A DNA stretch of 64,000 nucleotides from NCBI RefSeq assembly GCF_009938015.1, contig NZ_AP021884.1:806001-870000 (forward strand), in the 5' to 3' direction. The position numbers were made by a program, and so were the translations under genes. The stretch comes from Sulfuriferula plumbiphila. Lineage in GTDB: Bacteria; Pseudomonadota; Gammaproteobacteria; Burkholderiales; Sulfuriferulaceae. The notes under the pieces are model-generated. The model did not search any database. It saw nothing but the letters and a program-made list of their open reading frames with translations, and was not told the origin of the DNA. Positions 13,047 through 20,379 of the stretch are shown here, one piece after another; position 1 is the stretch's first letter, and every line of letters starts with the position of its first letter.

Positions 13047-13496
13047 GTTGAGTAAATTAGGGCCAGTTGACGATGCCGGTAATCCTGCGCTACAAAGCTA
13101 AGGATGCTCTGAACAACCCCGCCCGAAGTACAGCGGCAGGCCATCCTGTTTCAAATCGTAGAATGGGTGCCGTGAAACGCACAAACAATACTGTTTCCGA
13201 CGCTGTTTTGAATAAATAATGAAATAATGGGGTCAGACTCGATTATTTCTTAGGGATCCTCCGATGAAGGCCGCCTGAAGTTGCTTTGGACGACAAGCGT
13301 AGGTGCGCTTCGCGTGCGACATTTTGGGTGCCGGGGGTAGCCCGGCGGCTAGGTATCTTTTCTTGCTTGGCCAAGAAAAGGTAACCCAAAGGCAGACCAT
13401 CCTGCTGCGCCGTCCCTTCGGGTTACCTTCGGATTGGCCGGAAAAGCGGGGCTGCGGAGCTCAGACACGATTATTTCTTGGGCTTGATTCAGCGCA
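13047..13496. repeat. 450-bp noncoding region with direct repeats and palindromes
   Basis: There is no credible gene here. Two direct repeats beginning TCAGAC and containing CGATTATTTCTT (13233-13254 and 13461-13482, two mismatches in 22 bp) bound a 207-bp segment. Inside it lies a palindrome CTTTTCTTG...CAAGAAAAG (13357-13380). Repeats of this kind are often seen next to REP-associated transposases, but no transposase is present here. The left part (13100-13115, GGATGCTCTGAACAAC) looks like the edge of an old mobile element; this is only an impression. Confidence 0.5.
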
Positions 13497-13721
13497 CTAA
13501 ACTTTTTTCAAGAAACAGGTTTTCAGCACCAGGCCTTTGACCTTGTCTGCATTGCACTCGATTTCTTCTTCATCTGCAGTGAGGCGGATATTCTTGATGA
13601 CCGTTCCTCTTTTTAGCGTAACGGAGGTGCCTTTTACTTTTAAATCTTTGATGAGTTGCACGGCGTCCCCCTCATTGAGGGAGGTTCCGTTGCTATCTTT
13701 TACGTTCAGTTCCGTATCCAT
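13497..13721 (-). CDS. PhnA-domain protein, lacking the zinc-ribbon half
   Basis: 74 residues that match the C-terminal domain of PhnA/YjdM proteins: VKDSNGTSLNEGDAVQLIKDLKVKGTS, then LKRGTVIKNIRL and VLKTCFLKKV. Full PhnA proteins have about 110 residues and begin with a four-Cys zinc ribbon, which is missing here. Short forms like this exist, so it may be a genuine single-domain gene or a 5'-truncated copy. The molecular role of the family is not settled; despite the name, a direct part in phosphonate use is doubtful. The ribosome-binding site is weak (AGAAGTGG). Confidence 0.75.
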   Translation of the reverse strand: MDTELNVKDSNGTSLNEGDAVQLIKDLKVKGTSVTLKRGTVIKNIRLTADEEEIECNADKVKGLVLKTCFLKKV

Positions 13722-13869
13722 GATTCCACTTCTTGAGCATTACGAAGCGGTCATTTTCTCAAAATAAATGACGTCGGGCGCGATTGTTTTCGCCTGGCTC
13801 AATCCGGCCAGACAAAGAGATCGCATCTAGTTTGAGTAGCATTGCTGACGAGGCGAGGCTTGTAACGCG

Positions 13870-13925
13870 AACCCGCCTGAGCCTGCTGTCAGCTAGACAG
13901 CAGGCTCAGGCGGGTTTCGTTTTTG
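13870..13925 (+). terminator. Very strong hairpin with T-tract, orphan on the plus strand
   Basis: A perfect 21-bp stem (13870-13890 and 13896-13916, core CCCGCCTGAGCCTGCTGTC) with a 5-nt loop is followed by TCGTTTTTGA. The T-tract makes it a plus-strand terminator, but no plus-strand gene lies upstream. On the minus strand it is downstream of the secreted-protein gene and could serve that gene, without a T-tract. It may end an unannotated small RNA starting between 13770 and 13850. Confidence 0.7.
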
Positions 13926-14000
13926 ACACCGGACCGGTTAAAGGGGCGCAGCCCCATTGATGCTGCTGAAGGCTGCACCCAGGCCCAATGCACGCTGCTG

Positions 14001-14405
14001 TTACTTGGAATGGACGATATCGCCGCAGGCAACGTAAACCTGTATGTCGGCAGGGCTTTTGTGAACGTTGATTGCCGTTTTGTTTTTCAGAATGGTTTCC
14101 AGTGAGACTGGTACCATGGTGGTCGATTTCCCGTCCTTGACCGGCTCCAGTTTCCATTTTGGCGCCTTGTCGAGTTTGGCACAGGTACCCTCATGGATAT
14201 GCGCGGGCTGGGCGACACCGGCTGGCGTATTCGACAGTTCGATGACGACTTTGGTTTTGTGACCTTCAGGAGTGAGTTTCGCAGTACCCGTTTCCCCCGA
14301 GTTATTTTGAGCTCCGAGCTTGATGGTGATCGGCATTTCCTTGGCTGCGAAGGCCGGAACTGCAAAAAAACCAACAAGCAATACTGCCAGTGCTGTGCGG
14401 CGCAT
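14001..14405 (-). CDS. Secreted protein of unknown function
   Basis: 134 residues with a clear Sec signal peptide (MRRTALAVLLVGFFAVPAFA, cleavage after AFA). The mature part is about 113 residues and rich in beta-forming segments. It holds a histidine pair motif PAHIHEGTC and later INVHKSPADIQVYVACGDI, with two cysteines that could pair. The HIHEG...VH pattern recalls the fold of CHRD and Cu/Zn-SOD-like periplasmic proteins, but the catalytic metal set is not complete. I do not recognise a named family with certainty. No operon partner is visible. Confidence 0.75.
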   Translation of the reverse strand: MRRTALAVLLVGFFAVPAFAAKEMPITIKLGAQNNSGETGTAKLTPEGHKTKVVIELSNTPAGVAQPAHIHEGTCAKLDKAPKWKLEPVKDGKSTTMVPVSLETILKNKTAINVHKSPADIQVYVACGDIVHSK

Positions 14406-14560
14406 GGTTAATCCTTACAAATAGAAATGAGGGATTACCTGTATAGCAGGTGGCGAAAAATTTGCAAGAAGGCAAAAACAGGGCCTGCGTATCAGCAGCC
14501 ATGCATTGTCTTTAACCCTCGGCGATATATTGCTGCACCGAATTGAGAAAGGAGGTCGCT

Positions 14561-14926
14561 ATGCCAACCAAACTGTTTGCCCTGAATGGTGTGCCCGATG
14601 ATGAGGCAGAGGACGTTCGTGCGTTATTGACGGCGGATGAGATTGATTTTTACGAAACCCCCGCAGGCAACTGGGGTATCTCTGTGCCGGCAATATGGTT
14701 GAACGATGAGACCCAGCTGGAGAAGGCCCGATCGTTGATTGATGTATACCAGCGCGAGCGCTTGGTCAGGGTAAGGGAAGAATATGCGCAGCTGCAAAGG
14801 GCGGGCAGGCAGCGGACCATCATTGACGTGATCAAGGAAAATCCGCTGCGGTTTGCCGTTTATTTGGCTGCCATTGTCGCTATTATTTATTTTTCCACGA
14901 AACCGTTTATGGATATTGGGAAATAA
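14561..14926 (+). CDS. DUF6164-like membrane-anchored protein
   Basis: 121 residues. The N-terminal part (1-75) looks like the DUF2007 "putative signal transducing protein" fold: MPTKLFALNGVPDDEAEDVRALL, then FYETPAGNWGISVPAIW. After a charged helical stretch there is one C-terminal transmembrane helix (FAVYLAAIVAIIYFS). The function is unknown. The ATG at 14561 has AGGAGGT 4 nt upstream, the strongest ribosome-binding site in this part of the window, and is preferred over the GTG/ATG at 14543. A second DUF2007-type protein is encoded at 17.7 kb. Confidence 0.8.
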   Translation: MPTKLFALNGVPDDEAEDVRALLTADEIDFYETPAGNWGISVPAIWLNDETQLEKARSLIDVYQRERLVRVREEYAQLQRAGRQRTIIDVIKENPLRFAVYLAAIVAIIYFSTKPFMDIGK

Positions 14927-15162
14927 CGGCAGTCCTTATTGCCCCATGCAGGCGTGTAATGCAAGATGATAGCTGACCCGAATTTGAGATGGGTTGCGGA
15001 TTTGCATCAAGGCGATCGATTTCGTGTACCCTGCTTATGCGATCAGTCAGTCCAATCTTGATTCGGTCCGGTGCGGAAATGGGGCGTTATGCTCTGGGCC
15101 CACCTCACCGCGGCGTCCCGCCTGAAATGTGTCGATCTATCCTCTTCTATAAAGGGTGTCCG

Positions 15163-15315
15163 ATGAATCTCCACTTGAGCCTTACCCCGCTGGTGTCGCT
15201 GGTTGCCGGTATTCTGATTCTGGTCATGCCGCGCTTGTTAAATTACATCGTCGCCATTTATTTGATTGTCATCGGCCTGATTGGGCTGTTTGGCACCGGG
15301 AATCTCCTGCACTGA
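15163..15315 (+). CDS. DUF3096-type small membrane protein
   Basis: 50 residues: MNLHLSLTPLVSLVAGILI, then LVMPRLLNYIVAIYLIVIGLIGLF. It has two hydrophobic segments around a conserved MPRLLNYIVAIYL core typical of the DUF3096 family of about 50 residues. The function is unknown; such proteins are common near stress and envelope genes. The upstream sequence TAAAGGGTGTCCG gives an AAAGGG ribosome-binding site. The 236 bp before it and the 245 bp after it hold no gene that I can support. Confidence 0.8.
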   Translation: MNLHLSLTPLVSLVAGILILVMPRLLNYIVAIYLIVIGLIGLFGTGNLLH

Positions 15316-15560
15316 AGCGGACGTCAACGACGTTTGCTTCCGCAGCGGGAGGGCGAATCAGTCAAAGCGGCGCGGTGTTCATCCGCGCAGTAAGATGCGC
15401 CCCTTGTTGCCCCAGCTTTTGCAGGTTTTGCCGAAGTGCCTACGCGATGAAATGCATGTAATATCCCATCCTTTCGGGCGAGATGCATGCAAAGGAATGC
15501 GATGGGAATCCTGGTGAATATCGACACTGCGTCCGCGGGTGAAAGCGAGGTCCAGGCCTG

Positions 15561-16709
15561 ATGAACGGTACAGCCAACGGCCGCGCACCGGCTCTCGGGG
15601 GGATACAGCTACACGGGGCGACGGCACAGGTTCTCGAAGCGGCACGACGCAATTTCCTGGTTCAACTCGAAGCGCTCGGGCTCGCTCCATATGTGAAGAG
15701 CGCTGTCGAACCGGATGCCGGGCGCCCCTGCATCCGGTTCCAGCTTCGTGAAGAGTTCGCCAACGAGTGGGCGCCGGACAGTGATACGACGCAGTTGTGT
15801 CAGGTACGCAATCTCGACACCCAGGGCAATTCCAGCGATCTGGAACGGGAAATCCTGCTGGCCATGCTGCTGGGTCCGGTTGCGTTTCGGTTTCCGAGTC
15901 ATGACGAACTCGCGTCGGCGGTCCGTATCAGAAAAAACATCGTCGAAGCGGCGCGCAAGACCATGCTGGCCTTTGACACGAACCAGGCGGAACGGCCTGC
16001 TGACTGCTGGACCTATTCCGAAGATCGCGGGTTCACGCTGCTGCCCGGCACGCCCCTGATCGCGGCGCTGCAGAAGGCGACCCAGCCCGACGAATCCGGG
16101 AAGCTCTACTCTTTCTCCTGTTATCGTGCTACCGAGTATGTCATTCTGCTCAGCATTGCTCAGGAAGCAATGACCTGCAACCCGGAATTGTTGCGCTGCC
16201 TGCAACATCAGGGTGAAACCAGAGCGATCATGTCAGGCGAATTCCACGAGGTCTTTCTGCGCGAATACGGTTCCATGAGCGATCCGTTGCCGCTCAAATA
16301 TTTCGTCCCCGGGGATCGAACCTGGTTCCGCAATCCTGACGATCATTCATCGGACGTGACCGGTTACGAGGGATCCTGGGTGCTCTACCTCGGTGACGGG
16401 TTGTTCACCAACTTCTGGAAACGGGCCGAGCCGTACACGCTGACGGCGAAATGCCTGGAGTTGTTCCATTGGCGCAATGCGACCTATCGAGATCAGGCAG
16501 GCGAATTGCAAATTGACGAGACGATCGTTGAAGCGCTTGTCCGAACTTCGATGCATGATCCGGCAGAGGTCGAGCGCATCCTCAAAACAATGCTGCGGCT
16601 TCGGGAGCCGAAAGGCGTGTACGTCGACGGCGGCTGCATCGACACATCGCGCGAGTATCCGCGCTGGGTTTGCCCAGGCACGTCCGATCTGGTGCTGCCC
16701 GGTCATTGA
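15561..16709 (+). CDS. Transglutaminase-like (Tgl family) protein, divergent
   Basis: 382 residues, cytoplasmic by sequence (no signal peptide or membrane helix). The central part (about 110-310) resembles Bacillus spore-coat protein-glutamine gamma-glutamyltransferase Tgl (245 residues). Shared features in order are a helix HDELASAVRIRKNIVEAARK, then LYSFSCYRATEYVILL with Cys187 where Tgl has its catalytic Cys116, then KYFVPGDRTWFRNPDD and a VLYLGDGLFTNF strand pair. The catalytic Glu187 of Tgl appears replaced: the local sequence is YEGSWVLYLG, with Glu270 two positions early and Ser at the aligned site. A 100-residue N-terminal region and a C-terminal tail have no match that I know. The match is from memory and by eye, so activity is uncertain. 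No ribosome-binding site stands out. Confidence 0.5.
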   Translation: MNGTANGRAPALGGIQLHGATAQVLEAARRNFLVQLEALGLAPYVKSAVEPDAGRPCIRFQLREEFANEWAPDSDTTQLCQVRNLDTQGNSSDLEREILLAMLLGPVAFRFPSHDELASAVRIRKNIVEAARKTMLAFDTNQAERPADCWTYSEDRGFTLLPGTPLIAALQKATQPDESGKLYSFSCYRATEYVILLSIAQEAMTCNPELLRCLQHQGETRAIMSGEFHEVFLREYGSMSDPLPLKYFVPGDRTWFRNPDDHSSDVTGYEGSWVLYLGDGLFTNFWKRAEPYTLTAKCLELFHWRNATYRDQAGELQIDETIVEALVRTSMHDPAEVERILKTMLRLREPKGVYVDGGCIDTSREYPRWVCPGTSDLVLPGH

Positions 16710-16782
16710 GCCTGCCCTGACGGTGTCCGGGCCATTTCACCCCATCCTGTCCCCGGGAGGGCTGGAGTAGCTACCGGGTTGA

Positions 16783-17046
16783 ATGGCGCTGTTTCAGTGC
16801 GCTCATGTTGGCTCTTTCCGTGACGAGATGACTGCAGACGCAGATGCACAAAGTGCGTTGCCTGCAAGTGGAACAGGTAGTGTAATGCTTGAGCTCTGCG
16901 GGCACGCGATGGATGGATTGGATTGCATCATTGAAATGATAAGGCAAAACGGCATAAGACAGGATGCAGCTCCTTCACTCCGGAGATGCCCCTTATGTGC
17001 GATGTTGGACGGCATTGCTTTCGAGGAGATGGCGACATGGCAATAA
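16783..17046 (+). CDS. Small Cys-rich hypothetical protein
   Basis: Up to 87 residues, not recognised. The C-terminal half contains LCGHAMDGLDC and RCPLCAMLDG, four cysteines and a histidine spaced so that they could bind zinc. The true start may be internal (ATG at 16885, giving MLELCGHAMDG, preceded by AGGTAG). The stop lies inside the next gene: ACATGGCAATAA holds both the next ATG and this TAA, so the two are probably translationally coupled. Coding status is supported mainly by that overlap. Confidence 0.45.
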   Translation: MALFQCAHVGSFRDEMTADADAQSALPASGTGSVMLELCGHAMDGLDCIIEMIRQNGIRQDAAPSLRRCPLCAMLDGIAFEEMATWQ

Positions 17047-17438
17047 GCTGGATCACGACATTCAAAATTATTCCGTGGGCTGACGTGCTGACTGCGGCGC
17101 CTTACATTGTTCAGGGAGCGGAGAAGCTATGGAGCATCATTACCGGGAAGCCGGCGCAACAACAACGCAGTAATGATCATGCTGCAGAGAAAGCCTCGTC
17201 GCAGTCGAGGAGTCTGTCGGCTCTCGATGCCCGGGTTCAATCGCTTGAGTTGCTGGCCTCGGAGCTTCACAAAGAAGTGCTGCTGTCGTCAGAACTGATC
17301 AAGTCTCTTGCGCAGCAAAATGCCCAGTTGGTCCAGGCAGTGGATATACTGCGCGTCCGCACACGCGCCCTGCTGGGCGTCTGCGGTGTGCTTGGGGTCG
17401 TCACTGCAACGTGTGTGTTCTTGGTGTTGTTCCGCTGA
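17037..17438 (+). CDS. Coiled-coil protein with C-terminal membrane anchor
   Basis: 133 residues. The N-terminal segment WITTFKIIPWADVLTAAPYI and GAEKLWSIITGK is followed by a polar linker. Then comes a heptad-rich coiled coil (about 60-105, ALDARVQSLELLASELHKE and LAQQNAQLVQAVDILRVR) and a terminal transmembrane helix (LLGVCGVLGVVTATCVFLVLF). I recall similar short proteins of unknown function in betaproteobacteria (PW-x-VL-x-AAP start), but no function is known to me. The ATG has GAGGAG 8 nt upstream and overlaps the previous gene. Confidence 0.7.
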   Translation: MAISWITTFKIIPWADVLTAAPYIVQGAEKLWSIITGKPAQQQRSNDHAAEKASSQSRSLSALDARVQSLELLASELHKEVLLSSELIKSLAQQNAQLVQAVDILRVRTRALLGVCGVLGVVTATCVFLVLFR

Positions 17439-17678
17439 TTGCGCTTGATACGGCATTTCTGTGGGCCATACCGGCTTGCTTTTGCTACACAGCCGGGTTT
17501 TAACGTTGGCTATTTTTGGATCCGGTTTGACCACTCCTCGGGATGAACTGGCTGAGAGATACCTCTTCGAAGAATGGGGTCGAGAACATAGACTGACCTG
17601 GCCATGAAAGTGGCAAAAGAGGAACTGGACGGAAGAGCTATTGTGTACCAGGCAACGCCGCAACATAAGGAGCGCGTC

Positions 17679-17948
17679 ATGGATGAAAGCATGGAATTTG
17701 TAACGGTTGCACGCTCACTGGACAGTTCCGAGATGCTCATACTGAGCGCTCTGCTGGAGGCGGAAGGCATTCCGTCGTTTGTGGCAGACGTCAATATCAA
17801 TCAGACATACTCGCTGCTGTCCATCGCAGCCGGTGGGGTCAGATTGCAGGTGCCGAGTGAATTCTCTGTCGCGGCCAGGCAAATCATTGCCGACGTGAAT
17901 TCGGGTTTATTGGCACTGGACGATGACGATGTGGGGTGTTCGGCCTGA
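17679..17948 (+). CDS. DUF2007-family protein (putative signal transducing protein)
   Basis: 89 residues, single domain: FVTVARSLDSSEMLILSALLEAEGIPSFVADVNI, then GGVRLQVPSEFSVAARQII. This is the pattern of the small alpha-beta DUF2007 family, whose function is unproven in spite of its name. The start at 17679 (MDESMEF) has AAGGAG 6 nt upstream; the longer frame from 17604 is not needed. The 240 bp before it and 180 bp after it contain nothing I can annotate. Confidence 0.82.
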   Translation: MDESMEFVTVARSLDSSEMLILSALLEAEGIPSFVADVNINQTYSLLSIAAGGVRLQVPSEFSVAARQIIADVNSGLLALDDDDVGCSA

Positions 17949-18128
17949 TTTCCGAAACTGAAAATGCTCATTCATCCTGAAAACGGCACTGACCGCGGGA
18001 GCGTGGTTAATTTCAGAGGCTTACCCTGTCCGCAACCTCCCGTCTGATCAACTCAAAGTTGTGCCGAAGGAAGTTCGTGTGTGTTGTACGCAGGGCTGAG
18101 TCTGCCTATAAAGAATCCATATCCCGCT

Positions 18129-18878
18129 TTATCCTTCGTTATGCAGCGCCACCAGGTGCGCCAGCACGGTGCGCACGCGCTCCATGGCTTGTGCCAGGGT
18201 CGTTTGTACTTCGGCGCCGCTGATGGCGATTTTGCTGTTGCCGCGCCCGGCAGCGTGGTTGGCGACGACCCCGATGGCGGCATAATTGAGACCCAGTTCG
18301 CGCGCCAGGGCGGCTTCGGGCATACCGGTCATGCCCACCATGGTGGCGCCGTCGCGCTCCAGGCGGTTGATTTCGGCGGCGCTTTCCAGGCGCGGACCCT
18401 GCACAGCGGCATAAACCCCGCTATCAATCGCGCGCTCCCCCGCAGCAGCGATGGCGGCCATGATTTTGGCGCGCATGCATGGGCTGTAGGGCTCAGTGAA
18501 GTCGATGTGGGTAACGGATTTGTCGCCACCGTTGTAAAAGCTGTGCTTGCGGCCGTAGGTGTAGTCGATGATCTGGTCGGGGACGACCAGCGCGCCGGGA
18601 GTGAGATCGGGGTGGATGCCACCCACGCTGGCCACGGATACGATGTGACTGACTTTTTGCTCCTGCAGCGCCCACAGGTTGGCGCGGTAGTTGACCTCGT
18701 GCGGCGGAATGGTGTGGCCGTAGCCGTGGCGCGCCAGAAAAATCACCTCATGCCCGTTGATGTTGCCGAAGGTCAGCGCCCCGGAAGGCTCGCCGTAGGG
18801 AGTGCGGGCGACCTGCCGGTGGGTGATTTCCAGGTTGGCGAGCTGGGTGAGGCCGGTGCCTCCGATAATGGCGAGCAT
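18129..18878 (-). CDS. S-methyl-5'-thioinosine phosphorylase (MTAP family)
   Basis: 249 residues of the purine nucleoside phosphorylase/MTAP family. It begins with LAIIGGTGLTQL and carries RHGYGHTIPPHEVNYRANLWAL, the phosphate/base region VASVGGIH, and DGATMVGMTGMPEAALARELGLNYA. The TGMPEA form (rather than TTMPEA), the Asn in VVANHAAG and strong overall likeness to Pseudomonas aeruginosa PA3004 point to methylthioinosine rather than methylthioadenosine as substrate. The products would be hypoxanthine and methylthioribose-1-phosphate. It starts 4 bp after the Tim44-like stop, and hpt is two genes upstream, fitting hypoxanthine recovery. The substrate choice is inference. Confidence 0.85.
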   Translation of the reverse strand: MLAIIGGTGLTQLANLEITHRQVARTPYGEPSGALTFGNINGHEVIFLARHGYGHTIPPHEVNYRANLWALQEQKVSHIVSVASVGGIHPDLTPGALVVPDQIIDYTYGRKHSFYNGGDKSVTHIDFTEPYSPCMRAKIMAAIAAAGERAIDSGVYAAVQGPRLESAAEINRLERDGATMVGMTGMPEAALARELGLNYAAIGVVANHAAGRGNSKIAISGAEVQTTLAQAMERVRTVLAHLVALHNEG

Positions 18879-18882
18879 GAGC

Positions 18883-19722
18883 CTATTGTGCCTGCTGAAT
18901 GCCGGCGACGAACCACGGTGCAGTTCGGTCGGTGGCGGATTTCTGGATGTTCCAGATTTCGTCGAACGGCGCAGCGGGGGCGTTGGCTTCTTCGCGGATC
19001 AGGCCATGGAAACGCACGCTGGCGATGACCAGACTGCCTTCGGTGACCACATCGAGCATGTCGGCATTGAGCAGGGTGACGTCGGTTTTTTGCGCGCTGG
19101 CGCCACGTTCCTGGATTTGCAGGCTGATCTCGGCAAATACTTCGGGCGTGGTGTATTCGCGGATGTCGTTGAGATCGGCCACATCGTAAGCGGCTTGCAG
19201 ACGAATGAAATGGGCCTTGGCGTCGCGCACGAAGGCGGCGTCGTCAAACCAGTCGGGGCGGCTGCTGGCAACAGGTGCGACTGCCGGGCTGCCCATGGGC
19301 AGCCCGGCGTTGCTCACCGGCATCGGTACCTGGATGCTTTGGCCATGGGCGGTATAGGCGGTGGCTTGTGGTTCGGCTGATTTACGGCGCATGGCACGCA
19401 TGATGAAGAACACGCCGGCAGCCAGTGCCAGCATCAGCAGGATATCCATCGGCTTGATACCGCCGAAGGCGCCACCCATGAACAGCGAGGCGAGCAGGCC
19501 GCCCGCTGCAAGACCAGCCAGAGGACCGAGCCACTTATTACCCCCCGCTGCCGGGACTGCAGGAGCAGGTGCGGCGGGCGCGCGCGGTGCGGCCTGCTGG
19601 CTGATGCTTTCACGTTGCTTGCCGAAGCTTTTGCCGCCGCCAAAGCGCTTGGCGTAGGCGTCGGTGGTAATCATGCTCATGCTCAGCAACAGGGTCAGGA
19701 ATAAGGCAAGGAATTTACGCAT
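18883..19722 (-). CDS. Tim44-like domain protein
   Basis: 279 residues. An N-terminal signal peptide (MRKFLALFLTLLLSMSMITTDAYA) is followed by AKRFGGGKSFGKQRES, an Ala/Pro-rich linker, two hydrophobic Gly-rich segments (WLGPLAGLAAGGLLASLFMGG and MDILLMLALAAGVFFIM) and a C-terminal Tim44-like domain (about 165-279: FVRDAKAHFIRLQAAYDVADLNDIREYTTPEVF). This architecture is common in betaproteobacteria. The domain binds membranes in mitochondrial Tim44, while the bacterial role is unknown. The start at 19722 has GGAG upstream. MTIP follows directly. Confidence 0.88.
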   Translation of the reverse strand: MRKFLALFLTLLLSMSMITTDAYAKRFGGGKSFGKQRESISQQAAPRAPAAPAPAVPAAGGNKWLGPLAGLAAGGLLASLFMGGAFGGIKPMDILLMLALAAGVFFIMRAMRRKSAEPQATAYTAHGQSIQVPMPVSNAGLPMGSPAVAPVASSRPDWFDDAAFVRDAKAHFIRLQAAYDVADLNDIREYTTPEVFAEISLQIQERGASAQKTDVTLLNADMLDVVTEGSLVIASVRFHGLIREEANAPAAPFDEIWNIQKSATDRTAPWFVAGIQQAQ

Positions 19723-19824
19723 TTCGCACTCCAAATATAAGGCAATGAACAGTGATTCTATCAAGTACAGCTGAGCAGGTTTGACAGAATAAACTTGCAT
19801 GAGCCTCAGAAAAAATCGAGGTAA

Positions 19825-20379
19825 TCAGGTTTGGCCGTCTTTCATGGCATAGATCGCCGGCAAATTGCGCCACGCGCCTTCCACATCCATGCCGCAGCCG
19901 AATACATAGCGGTTGGGCAATACCAGGCCGACAAAATCGGCGCGGATCGGTTTGCTCTGCCCGGTGTGTTTTTCGGTCAGCACGGCGCAGGCAACTTCAG
20001 CGGCACCCATCGCCAGCAGGCGGGAGCGGATGGCGGCCAGGGTATGGCCTTCGTCGAGAATGTCATCGAGCAGCAGCACGCTGCGCCCGGCCACCGATTC
20101 GCGCGGCCCGACGATCCATTCCAGCTCGCCGCCGCGCGTGGTTTTGCCATAGCGGGTGGCATGCACGTAGTCGAAATCGAGCGGGAAGTACAGCCTGGGT
20201 AAAATTTGCCCGGTAAATACCACCGCGCCGCCCATCACCGAGAGCAGCAGCGGAGTGGTATCTTTAAAGCGCGCGCTAATGGCGGCAGCCAGGGTGGTGA
20301 TGGCTGCCTGTACCTCGGCCTCCGAGTAAATCAGATCGGCGTCATCGAGGATGCGCCAGGCTTCGGCGTTATTGATCAT
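19825..20379 (-). CDS. hpt: Hypoxanthine(-guanine) phosphoribosyltransferase
   Basis: Makes IMP from hypoxanthine (and GMP from guanine) with PRPP. 184 residues. The PRPP-binding loop VLLLDDILDEGHT is clear, as are the flexible-loop region ATRYGKTTRGGELEW and the base-binding KHTGQSKPIRADFVGLVLPNRYVFGCGMDVEGAWRNLP. The family length is about 180. The 5' end overlaps the rlmB stop by 11 bp, placing it in the rnr-rlmB-hpt transcription unit. It could also accept guanine; the sequence does not decide. Confidence 0.94.
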   Translation of the reverse strand: MINNAEAWRILDDADLIYSEAEVQAAITTLAAAISARFKDTTPLLLSVMGGAVVFTGQILPRLYFPLDFDYVHATRYGKTTRGGELEWIVGPRESVAGRSVLLLDDILDEGHTLAAIRSRLLAMGAAEVACAVLTEKHTGQSKPIRADFVGLVLPNRYVFGCGMDVEGAWRNLPAIYAMKDGQT

